Below are positions 1-8,100 of a stretch of 64,000 bases of DNA, piece after piece. Positions within the stretch are counted from its first letter, which is position 1. Each line of letters starts with the position of its first letter. Source of the stretch: UBA1783 sp033808805 (lineage in GTDB: Bacteria; Bacillota_I; Bacilli_A; Erysipelotrichales; Erysipelotrichaceae); the NCBI GenBank assembly GCA_033808805.1, contig JAPXMY010000004.1, positions 62,001 to 126,000 of the forward strand. Direction: 5' to 3'. Both the position numbers and the translations under genes were made by a program. A model generated the notes under the pieces. The model was not told where the DNA came from, did not search any database, and saw only the letters and a program-made list of their open reading frames with translations.

Positions 1-166
1 TTTGATGAACAGTTTTCTGATTTAAGACTTTGGCTAAATTGACAATCAGATTATCTGTTTTATGATTTGGAGTAAAAAGGCAATAAGAAAGGATATGTTT
101 GGACATATCTAAGTTTATTGCTATATCTTTCTCTTTATCTAAATAAAACTTACCAAAGTGACTCAT
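1..166 (-). CDS. Partial hypothetical protein, 5' end only
   Basis: An open frame starts with ATG at 166 and runs without a stop through the left edge of the window, giving about 55 residues. I do not recognise the family. A plausible sigma-A promoter lies just upstream, at 187–215. The Shine-Dalgarno site is weak (AAAG next to the ATG). Support comes only from the open frame and the promoter position, so the gene is likely but not certain. Confidence 0.5.
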   Translation of the reverse strand, partial: MSHFGKFYLDKEKDIAINLDMSKHILSYCLFTPNHKTDNLIVNLAKVLNQKTVHQ

Positions 167-186
167 CTTTAAAATTGATTATTTAA

Positions 187-215
187 AGTATAGTATAAAG
201 AAAAACTGATAACAA
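187..215 (-). promoter_or_regulatory. Promoter for the partial gene at the left edge
   Basis: Minus-strand TTGTTA (210–215), a 17-base spacer and TATACT (187–192) match a sigma-A promoter. The -35 box lies in the loop of the terminator that ends the upstream DUF2804 gene, so terminator and promoter overlap. Confidence 0.5.
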
Positions 216-230
216 CCAGTTTTTCTTTAT
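197..230 (-). terminator. Terminator of the DUF2804 gene
   Basis: A perfect 12-bp inverted repeat (197–208 and 217–228) with an 8-base loop lies directly after the DUF2804 stop codon. The arms carry A and T runs that would give a U-rich end on the minus-strand transcript. Confidence 0.7.
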
Positions 231-231
231 T

Positions 232-1260
232 TTAAAATTTATTGTGAACTTTTTCAGCAAATCCTATTTGGCCAGTCAGTGAAATGAGGGTTCCATCATC
301 TAATATACAGTCACCATAAAATCTTCCAAAGACCTGATGCTGGTCGGATTTAAGTATTATAATGTCTGTACAGCTGGCTCTATCAATAATAGGTTCAAAG
401 CGCAATGTCAAGCGATTATCATTGCTGGTAAAATTCCAGGTTCCATAGTAATCGTCTTTGCCATCTTTAGTCGGTAAACCAAAATCAACTTTATCCAGTT
501 TGTGAGCTTTTCCTTTATAGAACAGCATGTTTTCAGTAGCTGCTGATGTGTTTCCAAATCCATATCCCAGGTTGAAACCAAAAGGCTGGCCATCAACATA
601 GGTGCTTAGTGAAGCCCAAAACCAGGTGTTATCATAAGTCCATATCCCTCTTCCCCAGTCCAAGACAGCTGCAGAATCTTTCTTGTTAAAGACATATTCA
701 TCATCTCCGATAGAGACAATACCGCTGGCTGCCATACAATTCAATTTCTGGTTGTAATAGAAGTGTCCAGGTTTATCAAAAGGTGTCGCAATAACCATGC
801 TTTCCGCTGGTATATCTGTTAATTCAACACTGAAATTAATAGTTTTCTTGTCTTTAAAATTATTCATGTAACCAGACAGGATTCTTTTATTGCCTTCATT
901 TCTAAAGGAGATATTATATTTCTTATTGCCATAACTTATATCACCGGTAACTGAAGTTCTAGGGAAATTTTTCTTACCCAGGGTTAAAAGCTGCATTGGT
1001 GATTTGGTGACTTCCCACTTTTCATTGAAATCAATGAAAGATACAGAATCAAGACCCATATAACCATTATCAGCCAAAGTAAGACAGAGGGCAAATTTAT
1101 CATTCGAGATACAATAGTAATCCCATTCTTTAGTTTTAAAACGAGTCTTGAGATCGGTTTTCTTATTGTAGATCGGTAACATCTTTTTAGCATAACCAGG
1201 TTCTATTAAATTATTATTTTCATCCAACAGATTACCTGCAGTAGTAATTTCATGTTGCAT
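232..1260 (-). CDS. DUF2804 domain protein
   Basis: A 342-residue protein matching the DUF2804 family along its whole length. The N-terminus has the family pattern of a GNLLDENNNLIEPGYAKK stretch followed by KEWDYY. The function of the family is not established. The frame is open upstream to 1350, but the ATG at 1260 is preceded by a clear AGAGGAGAG ribosome binding site, and the upstream extension is low-complexity, so 1260 is the start. No signal peptide is visible. The gene stands alone, divergent from the PPC-domain gene at 1497. Confidence 0.85.
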   Translation of the reverse strand: MQHEITTAGNLLDENNNLIEPGYAKKMLPIYNKKTDLKTRFKTKEWDYYCISNDKFALCLTLADNGYMGLDSVSFIDFNEKWEVTKSPMQLLTLGKKNFPRTSVTGDISYGNKKYNISFRNEGNKRILSGYMNNFKDKKTINFSVELTDIPAESMVIATPFDKPGHFYYNQKLNCMAASGIVSIGDDEYVFNKKDSAAVLDWGRGIWTYDNTWFWASLSTYVDGQPFGFNLGYGFGNTSAATENMLFYKGKAHKLDKVDFGLPTKDGKDDYYGTWNFTSNDNRLTLRFEPIIDRASCTDIIILKSDQHQVFGRFYGDCILDDGTLISLTGQIGFAEKVHNKF

Positions 1261-1438
1261 ATTATAGCTCTCCTCTCTATATAAAAATAATACCATATAA
1301 TCAAGTTGAAAAAATGTTGAAAATAAAATAAAAAATGTAAATGATTTCATACAAATTTCATAATTATATAGTTTAATATAATTGTAATAGAGGAATTTCT
1401 CTCGTTTCCCCCTTCTTGAGTAATAAATATTTCAAAAA

Positions 1439-1479
1439 TAATGGTGTCTATTGACACCTTTATTTTGTGATAATATGAT
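1439..1479 (+). promoter_or_regulatory. Promoter with overlapping palindrome before the PPC gene
   Basis: TTGACA (1451–1456), a 17-base spacer and TATGAT (1474–1479) form a good sigma-A promoter. The -35 box lies inside an inverted repeat, GGTGTC-TATT-GACACC, whose AT-rich flanks extend the arms to 14 bp with one mismatch. The implied leader is only about 10 bases. The palindrome could be an operator; a terminator is less likely because the flanking genes diverge. Confidence 0.5.
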
Positions 1480-1496
1480 TAAATCAGGTGATGAAA

Positions 1497-1898
1497 ATGA
1501 TTTTGGTTAAAAGACTGCAATATGGAAATGATTTAAAAAGAGAAATAGAAAACTTATGTTATGAAAATAATATCACCAGTGCAGTTGTAATCTCTTCAGT
1601 TGGCTGTGTCTACAAGGCAACGATCAGGCTTGCTGATGGTAAAACGATTAGAGAATACAACGATAACTATGAAATTTTGTCAGTTAATGGAACGATAAGT
1701 AAGGATGGCAGTCATTTACATATAAGTTTCAGTGATATAAATGGTGACACATTTGGTGGCCATTTGTGTTATAATACCTTAGTTAATACGACCTGCGAAT
1801 TAGTGCTGGCTGGTATTGACGAATATTCTTTTAAAAGAGAATTTGATGAAAAGACAGGATATGATGAACTTGTCATCAATAAAAAGGAGGATTTTTAA
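1497..1898 (+). CDS. PPC/DUF296 domain protein
   Basis: A 133-residue single-domain protein of the PPC (plants and prokaryotes conserved, DUF296) family. It shows the family's core: a conserved VISSVGCVYKATIRLA segment, then GTISKDGSHLHISFSD and GGHL near residues 67–93. Bacterial members are small trimeric proteins, often annotated as DNA-binding, but their role is poorly known. GTG 1488, ATG 1491 and ATG 1497 are all in frame; 1497 best fits the AGGTG ribosome binding site. It abuts the small membrane protein gene and is probably co-transcribed with it. Confidence 0.8.
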   Translation: MILVKRLQYGNDLKREIENLCYENNITSAVVISSVGCVYKATIRLADGKTIREYNDNYEILSVNGTISKDGSHLHISFSDINGDTFGGHLCYNTLVNTTCELVLAGIDEYSFKREFDEKTGYDELVINKKEDF

Positions 1899-2135
1899 AT
1901 GGATTTAACAAAATATTTCCCAGGATCAGCAGAGGCTAAAAAAAGCGTTTTACATTTAGTGGTAGTTTTAGTATTTTATGCTGTAGCAGTATGGGCTGCA
2001 CAATTCTTGGCTGCTATCTTATCAATCATTCCATTAATTGGAGGTTTAGCTGGGTTAATTATCGGGATAGTTAGACTCTATATTGGTATAGCGGCTATCG
2101 TAGCATTTCTAGCATTCTTTAAAGTTGTTAAGTAA
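1899..2135 (+). CDS. Small hydrophobic membrane protein
   Basis: A 78-residue protein made of two long hydrophobic segments (about residues 18–42 and 46–72) with a short polar N-terminus. I do not recognise a named family. It starts immediately after the PPC stop codon behind a strong AAGGAGG site that lies within the end of the PPC gene, so the two are co-translated. A strong terminator follows. The gene is convincing; the function is unknown. Confidence 0.75.
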   Translation: MDLTKYFPGSAEAKKSVLHLVVVLVFYAVAVWAAQFLAAILSIIPLIGGLAGLIIGIVRLYIGIAAIVAFLAFFKVVK

Positions 2136-2139
2136 CTTA

Positions 2140-2170
2140 AAAAGCTCAATAATTTCTATTGAGCTTTTTT
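2140..2170. terminator. Bidirectional terminator
   Basis: AAAAGCTCAATA and TATTGAGCTTTT form a 12-bp stem with a short loop, followed by a T run and preceded by an A run. It lies between the convergent small membrane protein gene and the CofE-like gene and can serve both. Confidence 0.85.
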
Positions 2171-2182
2171 ATGGTCGAATCT

Positions 2183-3376
2183 TTATTTATCTGAATAATC
2201 ATCAAAGTATCCTTTGATAAGCACTACTGGTGTTCCTTTATCTCCTGAACCACTGGTCAAATCACATAGTGAGCCAATCAGATCAGTCAATTGCCTTGGA
2301 GTTGTTCCCATGGTAGTTGGACTCTTCGATGGTTCATTCTCTTTTTCTCTAATAGCCGTTGAAATGGCTTCTTTTAATTTTTCACCAGAGAGGTTTTTGA
2401 AATTATTATCAGCCAGGTATTTTAGTTTGACTTCATTTGGTGTTCCTTGCAATCCATCTGTATAGGCTGGTGAAACAACAGGATCTGCCAACTCCCAGAT
2501 TTTCCCTTTTGGATCCTTGAAAGCTCCATCACCATAAACCATGACTTCAACATGTTTACCAGTTCGATCTAGTGTTTTCTTTTGGATATCCAAGACAAGA
2601 TCTTGACACTGATAAGGAAACAGTTTAATGGTATTCTCTGTGGCAGCATTAGAACCCAATAAACCATATAGACCATTATAGCCAGAACCATTATGAGAAA
2701 CAGTCAATATATCATCTAAGCCATAAATAGTTTCAGCTCCATTTTCCTTAAGAATTCTTTTAGTTCTAAAACGGCTGTGAACATCACAGACCAAGACATC
2801 TTTAGTATAGTTTAAAATGACTTTCGGATTGTTGGCAAAAATGATTTCAGCTTCACAGTCCTCATTTTCAATTACATCCTTATAATGAGTAATATAGTCT
2901 ACACCAGTAAAAGGGTGAATGCTTTTCCCAAAAAGTTTATGGTACTCTTCTAAGGTAAGGACATCACAGTAAGGATTGACATCTGAATGTTGCAGCTGAT
3001 CACAGGTTAGAAGTTCATTACCAACTTCATCAGCAGGATATGAAAGCATCAAGGTAATTTTCTTGGCGCCTTTGGCAATGCCTTTTAAATTTATCGCAAA
3101 TCTGTTTCTGCTTAAAATAGGAAATATTACACCAATATGTCCTTTAGGAAATTTATTTTTAATATCAGCAGCAATGTCATCGACGCTGGCATAATTACCC
3201 TGAGCCCTGGCAACAATAGATTCAGTAATAGCGATAATATCTCTATTATCTATGTTAAACCCCAGGCTTTCACAAGCCTCTAGGACACTATCGACGACAA
3301 TTTCTGCTAAAGCATCATTTTTTCTAATTATTGGGCATCTTACTCCAATTGAAATTGTTCCTGTTTTTCTTTCCAT
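2183..3376 (-). CDS. CofE-like F420-0:gamma-glutamyl ligase family protein
   Basis: A 397-residue member of the coenzyme F420-0:L-glutamate ligase family (PF01996). The family core is clear: RTG at the N-terminus, ITESIVARAQGNY, IGVIFPILSRNRFA and YPADEVGNELL, then a conserved VMVYGDGAFKDP. Archaeal CofE is about 250 residues, so this is the longer bacterial form. No other F420 gene is in the window, so the true substrate is unknown and need not be F420. The start at 3376 has a GGGAGGTTACC site; upstream in-frame codons lack one. It lies downstream of glycerate kinase but has its own likely promoter. Confidence 0.75.
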   Translation of the reverse strand: MERKTGTISIGVRCPIIRKNDALAEIVVDSVLEACESLGFNIDNRDIIAITESIVARAQGNYASVDDIAADIKNKFPKGHIGVIFPILSRNRFAINLKGIAKGAKKITLMLSYPADEVGNELLTCDQLQHSDVNPYCDVLTLEEYHKLFGKSIHPFTGVDYITHYKDVIENEDCEAEIIFANNPKVILNYTKDVLVCDVHSRFRTKRILKENGAETIYGLDDILTVSHNGSGYNGLYGLLGSNAATENTIKLFPYQCQDLVLDIQKKTLDRTGKHVEVMVYGDGAFKDPKGKIWELADPVVSPAYTDGLQGTPNEVKLKYLADNNFKNLSGEKLKEAISTAIREKENEPSKSPTTMGTTPRQLTDLIGSLCDLTSGSGDKGTPVVLIKGYFDDYSDK

Positions 3377-3399
3377 ATTGGTAACCTCCCTGCTTAAAT

Positions 3400-3453
3400 A
3401 ATATACCTTATTTTGCCTGAAACGACAACAACACAATTTTTTAATGTGTTGTT
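3400..3453 (-). promoter_or_regulatory. Promoter of the CofE-like gene, with adjoining hairpin
   Basis: Minus-strand TTGTCG (3423–3428), a 17-base spacer and TATATT (3400–3405) fit a sigma-A promoter. Next to it, 3427–3435 and 3445–3453 form a 9-bp inverted repeat that includes the glycerate kinase stop codon. The repeat lacks a U run on the minus transcript, so it is at best a weak terminator. Confidence 0.45.
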
Positions 3454-4666
3454 ATTTTATCAGCAATAGATATAAATCGTTAACATTTGTATCTGTTGGA
3501 CCAGTGATAATCAACTGATCTAATTGTTTAAGACAGCTGTGACTGTCATAGTTATTCAAACAGGCATTAATATCTAATCCTAAGGACAGTGATTTATTGA
3601 AGGTGGTGTTATCTACATAACCACCGGCAGCATCAGTAGGGCCATCGCTGCCATCTGAGCCAATGCATGCGATAGTCGTATTTTTAAAATCTTTTATTTT
3701 CTCTGCACATGATAAAGCCAGATGCTGACATCGTCCTCCTAGACCATCTCCTTTTACTTCGATGGTTATTTCTCCAGTAAAGATAAAGGCTAGTTTGGCA
3801 TTTTGATGTTGATTTGTAGATGCTAAACCAATCAGTTTATCTTTAAGAAGCTGGAAGTTGTAATTAACATTATTTTCAACAATAGTTGAGTGATACCCCA
3901 GTTGGCTGCAGATTTCTTTAGCGTTGGCAGCCAGCATTTTTACTGAGCCAATAAGAGTAGTTCTAATATTGTCTAAATCTTTGATGGTATCATTGTTAAT
4001 GACTGATTCAGGAAGTTGCAGATTGTATTTTTTGTTTATTTCAATTACCTGCTCTTTAACAGTTGAATCATTGACTGTTGGTCCTGAACCTATTGAATCG
4101 ATACCATCAGAAATGACATCACTTAAAATAAAGTTATGTACAGTAGCAGGATAGCAATGTCTGGCAAACTTTCCGGCTTTAACATTGGAAAGTCTTTTTC
4201 TGATGATATTGATTTCCTGGATATTGGCATTTGAATAGATCAGCTTTTCATTAATCTTTTGAAGATAGTTTAAATCAAAATCAGTGTCTTCAAAAAGAGC
4301 ACTGGCTCCACCAGATAGAAGAAAAACGACATCATCATTACTGCTTAATTGTGCAGTTAATTCTAAAACCCTTTTGGTAGCTTTCAGACTGTTTTCATCC
4401 ACAATAGGATGACCGGCTTCATAGAGTTCAAAATTATCTATTTTACCTTTACTATGATTATATTTAGTAATAATGATTCCTTTATCAATTTTTTTATCAA
4501 TTAATTGAGCTACTGTTTCAGCCATCAGCCAGCTGGCTTTACCTATCGCTATGACAAGTAGTTTACCACTATTAAAAGTAACGTCTTTTAAATATTTTTT
4601 TAAAGCTACATCAGGTTTGCTCTGATTAATTGAGTAATCAATTATTTTATAAATATCACTGTTCAT
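3452..4666 (-). CDS. Glycerate 2-kinase family protein (DUF4147/MOFRL)
   Basis: A 404-residue two-domain protein. The N-terminal DUF4147 half contains FLLSGGASALFE, and the C-terminal MOFRL half contains SDGSDGPTDAAGG. Both are signatures of the GckA/TtuD family of glycerate kinases, which phosphorylate D-glycerate to 2-phosphoglycerate in the cytoplasm. Two starts are possible: ATG 4666, with AAAGG close by and a TATAAT just upstream, and ATG 4684, which adds six residues but has no ribosome binding site. I prefer 4666. The CofE-like gene follows on the same strand 75 bases later. Confidence 0.88.
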   Translation of the reverse strand: MNSDIYKIIDYSINQSKPDVALKKYLKDVTFNSGKLLVIAIGKASWLMAETVAQLIDKKIDKGIIITKYNHSKGKIDNFELYEAGHPIVDENSLKATKRVLELTAQLSSNDDVVFLLSGGASALFEDTDFDLNYLQKINEKLIYSNANIQEINIIRKRLSNVKAGKFARHCYPATVHNFILSDVISDGIDSIGSGPTVNDSTVKEQVIEINKKYNLQLPESVINNDTIKDLDNIRTTLIGSVKMLAANAKEICSQLGYHSTIVENNVNYNFQLLKDKLIGLASTNQHQNAKLAFIFTGEITIEVKGDGLGGRCQHLALSCAEKIKDFKNTTIACIGSDGSDGPTDAAGGYVDNTTFNKSLSLGLDINACLNNYDSHSCLKQLDQLIITGPTDTNVNDLYLLLIK

Positions 4667-4746
4667 ACCTTTATTATAGTTCATTAACAGAAAAAATATT
4701 AAAACTTTATAAAAAGCAATGATATTTATTACTGTAAAAAAGAATT

Positions 4747-4755
4747 TGGTATAAT
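4747..4755 (+). promoter_or_regulatory. Extended -10 promoter of the histidine phosphatase gene
   Basis: TGG-TATAAT (4747–4755) is an extended -10 element. The -35 region is only weakly matched. It sits 35 bases upstream of the ATG at 4790. Confidence 0.5.
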
Positions 4756-4789
4756 AAAGTCAGTTAGATAAGAATTTGGAGATATAAAA

Positions 4790-5314
4790 ATGTTTTATTT
4801 TATTAGACATGGAAAAACTGATTATTCAGAAAAAAATACAAAAATATATAAAGGCTTTGGCGTAAATCTGTCGAAGCTTTCAGAATTGGGCATTTCACAG
4901 GTGAAAAAGACGGCCAAAGATAAAAGACTTAAAAAGGCCGATATAATTATCAGCTCTCCTTATACAAGAGCATTGCAGACAGCAGCAATTCTATCAAGAG
5001 AATTGGATATTGATATTATGATAGAAACCGATCTGCATGAATGGCTGGCAAATAAAAGCTATATATTTGAAAGCGATGAAGCAGAAGAAAAAGCCTATCT
5101 TGAATATAAAAGTGAAAAAGGCCGATATCCCGATGGTGAAGAACGATTATGGGAAAGTGCTGATTGTATAAAAAAACGTGTCTTGAAAGTATTGAATAAA
5201 TACCATGATTACAAGCGAGTAATAGTTGTCGGTCATGGAACAATGATAAAAGCGACAACAGGAGTAGAACAGGTTAAATGTGCTGAAATCATTGAATTTA
5301 ATTTAATTGACTAA
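4790..5314 (+). CDS. Histidine phosphatase family protein
   Basis: A 174-residue protein of the histidine phosphatase (phosphoglycerate mutase-like) superfamily. The catalytic RHG motif (residues 6–8, in FIRHGKT), the SSPYTRALQTA segment near residue 56 and the second histidine in VVGHGTMI near residue 148 are all present. The substrate cannot be told from sequence; members include phosphoglycerate mutases and broad phosphatases. ATG 4790 follows a GGAGAT site. The small membrane protein gene starts 31 bases after the stop. Confidence 0.85.
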   Translation: MFYFIRHGKTDYSEKNTKIYKGFGVNLSKLSELGISQVKKTAKDKRLKKADIIISSPYTRALQTAAILSRELDIDIMIETDLHEWLANKSYIFESDEAEEKAYLEYKSEKGRYPDGEERLWESADCIKKRVLKVLNKYHDYKRVIVVGHGTMIKATTGVEQVKCAEIIEFNLID

Positions 5315-5345
5315 TTATACATACTGTAATGTGAGGAGATTTACT

Positions 5346-5708
5346 ATGAAAAATAAGAAAAACCTATTGACGGCTCTATTGTCTCTTATCATTTTATTTG
5401 CAGGATATCTTTTAGTGAGATACCCATTGTTTGAAACTCATGGAATGAAGGGATGGCCACGTTTTCTGCTTGTTATATGTGTTTTTATAATCGCTATCTC
5501 ATATATATCAAAAGCAAAGATATTACCTTTAGCGACTTCAATTTCATATATGGTTGGATTCTTTACTGGCCTTCTATTTCACACAACAGTAGTTGATGAT
5601 ATCGTTGGAAGTACTGATAATTTGTGGATTATTTGGACTGTTGTGATTCTCGTCACAGTAATTATTTCTGGAATTGCGGATTTTTTGTCAGCAAGAAAGA
5701 AAAATTGA
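5346..5708 (+). CDS. Small integral membrane protein, unknown
   Basis: A 120-residue protein with four likely membrane segments (about residues 7–24, 38–54, 58–78 and 92–112) and a basic C-terminus. I do not recognise the family. The start at 5346 is preceded by GAGGAGAT; the open frame reaches back into the phosphatase gene, but that part has no ribosome binding site. It is probably co-transcribed with the phosphatase gene. Confidence 0.7.
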   Translation: MKNKKNLLTALLSLIILFAGYLLVRYPLFETHGMKGWPRFLLVICVFIIAISYISKAKILPLATSISYMVGFFTGLLFHTTVVDDIVGSTDNLWIIWTVVILVTVIISGIADFLSARKKN

Positions 5709-5822
5709 TTTTATTTCAATTGCTTATACTCCAGTTTTCAGATTGTTGAAAAGAAAAAAATTAATTAAAGGCAAAATATTTCAGCGAGCAATCTAAAACA
5801 TTCTTACAGGTAAATGAAAATC
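5709..5822. other. Intergenic stretch, nothing recognised
   Basis: AT-rich sequence between the small membrane protein gene and the tRNA-Gln terminator. I see no open frame with a ribosome binding site and no strong hairpin. Confidence 0.5.
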
Positions 5823-5853
5823 AAAAAACCTCTTGCAGATAAAGAGGTTTTCT
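5823..5853 (-). terminator. Terminator of tRNA-Gln
   Basis: Minus-strand AAAACCTCTTT pairs with AAGAGGTTTT and is followed by a T-rich tract, directly downstream of the tRNA 3' end. Confidence 0.8.
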
Positions 5854-5858
5854 TGTCA

Positions 5859-5933
5859 TGGCTGGGGATAAAGGATTTGAACCTTTGAATGACGGAGTCA
5901 GAGTCCGTTGCCTTACCGCTTGGCTAATCCCCA
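5859..5933 (-). tRNA. tRNA-Gln (anticodon CTG)
   Basis: A 75-base tRNA with an encoded CCA end. The acceptor stem TGGGGAT pairs with ATCCCCA, the anticodon stem ACGGA/TCCGT encloses the loop CTCTGAC (anticodon CTG, reading CAG), and the T arm contains GGTTCAAATCC. It stands alone with its own terminator. Confidence 0.93.
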
Positions 5934-6195
5934 AATTGCTAGTTTATTATACAATAAGAAATTGTAAATATCAATCAAGTATTGAAATCATCACACAAAA
6001 ATAATAAATTTTCATTACAAACTTGAATTGAAAATACAAACACTTTTTCATTTGAAAAGAAAATATTTTCATAAAAATTTATTCATTTATTAGAAAAGTA
6101 CATATAAATATTTATTTTTTTCTATCAATATAGTATAATGAGCATGGTAGAAAATAAATTTCAATAGATTGTTATTAGAGAGGGCGTCTAAAGAA
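5934..6195 (+). promoter_or_regulatory. Intergenic region with promoter of the sipW cluster
   Basis: Very AT-rich. TATAAT (6134–6139) with TTTATT 17 bases upstream (6111–6116) is a moderate promoter match and gives a leader of about 50 bases to the ATG at 6196. I see no operator or riboswitch. Confidence 0.4.
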
Positions 6196-6738
6196 ATGAA
6201 AATATTTAAAAAAATCTGCAGTTGGTTAACAACTGTTATTGTTGTCTGTGTTTTTTTGGTTGCTTTATTTCTGGTGGGCACAAAATTTGCTGGAATAAAG
6301 ATTTTTTCAGTTATTTCTGGATCTATGGAGCCTGCTTACCGGATGGGCTCTTTAATATTTGTTAAACCTGTTAAATATACGGAAGTGAAAGTAGGAGATG
6401 CTATCACTTTTGTTTTGTCTGATGAGACAATCGCTACTCATAGAGTAATAGCAATTTCAGATGATAATAAATATTTTTCTACCCAAGGGGATGCTAATGA
6501 TTTTGAGGATGGAAATCCTGTTTACTTTGAAAATCTAATTGGCGTTCCTGTTTTTACTGTGCCTGTTCTGGGATATGTTGCAAACTTTATTCAACGCCCA
6601 CCAGGGTCATATATTACTATAATATTTTGCGCAGCCATGATACTGTTGGTGTTTTTGCCTGACTTTCTTGGTAATTCAGAATCTAAAGAAGAAAAGTCAG
6701 CCAAAAAATTAATAACACCTAAATATCATAAAATATAA
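6196..6738 (+). CDS. sipW: Signal peptidase I, SipW (ER/archaeal) type
   Basis: A 180-residue membrane serine protease that removes signal peptides from exported proteins. An N-terminal membrane segment (about 10–29) precedes the catalytic serine in SGSMEP (S43). The base is histidine (H82, in THRVI) rather than the lysine of standard bacterial enzymes, and D99 (QGDAN) completes the set; this defines the SipW/S26B type. A second membrane segment lies near residues 138–155. ATG 6196 is chosen over the upstream TTG 6169. It heads a cluster of proteins with SipW-type signal peptides, its likely substrates, as in sipW–tasA of Bacillus. Confidence 0.92.
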   Translation: MKIFKKICSWLTTVIVVCVFLVALFLVGTKFAGIKIFSVISGSMEPAYRMGSLIFVKPVKYTEVKVGDAITFVLSDETIATHRVIAISDDNKYFSTQGDANDFEDGNPVYFENLIGVPVFTVPVLGYVANFIQRPPGSYITIIFCAAMILLVFLPDFLGNSESKEEKSAKKLITPKYHKI

Positions 6739-6768
6739 ATTTCATAAGAATGCAGAGGAGGAAATATT

Positions 6769-7332
6769 ATGCAAACTAAAACTAAGAAATTATTAATTGC
6801 GATTGTTTCAGTATTGATTCTAATCACTGGTACTATTGGAGCTACTTTAGCGTGGTTTACTGATAAGACACCAACGATTCAAAATACCTTTACGGTAGGC
6901 AATATTGACATCAAATTGGAAGAAACTGAAAGAACTTATAAAATGGTTCCAGGCTACACTCTTCCCAAAGATCCTACAGTAACAGTAGAAAAGGGTTCTG
7001 TTGATTGCTGGTTATTTATTAAAATTGATAAGTCAACGAATTTAGATAATTTTATTGAATATACAGTAGCTGATGGATGGTTACTGTTAGAACCAAATAT
7101 ATATTATCGTGAAGTTGCTGCTAACGAATCGGCAGATCAATCATTTGCGGTACTGAAAGATAATCAGGTTACTGTAAAAACTACTGTAACAAAAGAAATG
7201 ATGGAAAAATTGACTGGTACAGCAGGTGAAAATCCTTATCCAACACTATCGTTTACAGCTTACGCAATACAGAAACATGGTTTCAATACTGCTGCTTTAG
7301 CTTGGGCTGAAGTCAGTACAACAACACCATAG
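6769..7332 (+). CDS. TasA/camelysin-like secreted protein
   Basis: A 187-residue exported protein with the SipW-type signal sequence: a basic start, a hydrophobic core, then GATLAWFTDK (residues 24–33) followed by NTFTVGNIDIKLEE. This is typical of TasA and camelysin (CalY), whose members form matrix fibres or surface proteins. The length matches CalY (about 195). The mature part looks beta-rich. It starts 30 bases after sipW behind GAGGAGG and is surely co-transcribed with it. The fibre role is inferred from family and context. Confidence 0.82.
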   Translation: MQTKTKKLLIAIVSVLILITGTIGATLAWFTDKTPTIQNTFTVGNIDIKLEETERTYKMVPGYTLPKDPTVTVEKGSVDCWLFIKIDKSTNLDNFIEYTVADGWLLLEPNIYYREVAANESADQSFAVLKDNQVTVKTTVTKEMMEKLTGTAGENPYPTLSFTAYAIQKHGFNTAALAWAEVSTTTP

Positions 7333-7411
7333 GAAATTTAAATTTAAAACGGAAGTTCAGGTTTTTTCACTGGACCGAGACTAATTAAAATATCTTAGTT
7401 ATCAATATGCA

Positions 7412-7431
7412 TGCCTAACTTCAGTTAGGTG
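7412..7431 (+). repeat. Intercistronic hairpin in the sipW cluster
   Basis: CCTAAC-TTCA-GTTAGG forms a 6-bp stem, extendable by two wobble pairs, in the 192-base gap between the first and second TasA-like genes. It has no T run, so an RNA processing or stability element is more likely than a terminator. Confidence 0.4.
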
Positions 7432-7524
7432 TGTAGATGAATAATCAAATATTTTTAATTATTTTTCTATGCAGAAATGTGATATGTAAAGATATTGCTA
7501 CGTTTGTAAAAAGGAGAGATAGAT

Positions 7525-8088
7525 ATGAAAAGGAGAGTTTTTGTTACATCTATTATAGTTATATTACTTTCAATAGGTGCTTTGAGTACGCATGCTTATA
7601 TTGTGGCTCAGGGTACAGCAACAAATATCATCACAACGGGGAAAGTGAAAATTGAATTAAAAGAATATACGCTAGATGAAAATAATAAAAGAATAGAATA
7701 TGGTAACGAACCAATAGCTGTTATCCCATCAATGCAGGTTGATAAGATTGTCAATGTTAAAAATGTGGGCAATCAACCGGCATATGTCAGAGTGTCAGTC
7801 AAAGTGCTGGTTAATTCACAGACTCAGCAGAACCCGGACTTGAGCAAAATTATTATTGACTACAATCAGACAGATTGGACATTTAAAGATGGTTATTGGT
7901 ATTACATGGCAGTTTTAAATGCTGGAGAAACTACAAAGGACCTTTTCACTTCAGTAGAATTTTCAGCAAATATGGGAAATGAGTTTATGAATAGTACTGT
8001 TACAGTAGATATACAGGCGCAGGCAACACAGTTTGCTAATCAAAATGTAGCTGATGCAACAGATGCAAAAGGTTGGCCAACAGATTAA
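7525..8088 (+). CDS. TasA-like secreted protein
   Basis: A 187-residue exported protein with an N-terminal hydrophobic segment (about 5–22) ending in STHAYIVAQGTATN, then TGKVKIELKEYT. The layout (AY, then N...TTGKVKIELKE) parallels the SipW-type signal and first strand of TasA proteins. A conserved-looking VNVKNVGNQPAYVRVSV segment near residue 73 is also typical of this group. It follows AAGGAGAG. It is probably a second structural or surface component processed by the cluster's signal peptidase. Confidence 0.75.
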   Translation: MKRRVFVTSIIVILLSIGALSTHAYIVAQGTATNIITTGKVKIELKEYTLDENNKRIEYGNEPIAVIPSMQVDKIVNVKNVGNQPAYVRVSVKVLVNSQTQQNPDLSKIIIDYNQTDWTFKDGYWYYMAVLNAGETTKDLFTSVEFSANMGNEFMNSTVTVDIQAQATQFANQNVADATDAKGWPTD

Positions 8089-8100
8089 AAGGAGGTAAAT

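Noticed and set aside
1439..1470. Palindrome before the PPC gene as a terminator
   Set aside because: The neighbouring genes are divergent, so no transcript would end there; it overlaps a promoter box instead.
7437..7655. 72-codon frame overlapping the second TasA-like gene
   Set aside because: It overlaps a well-supported gene in another frame and has no ribosome binding site.
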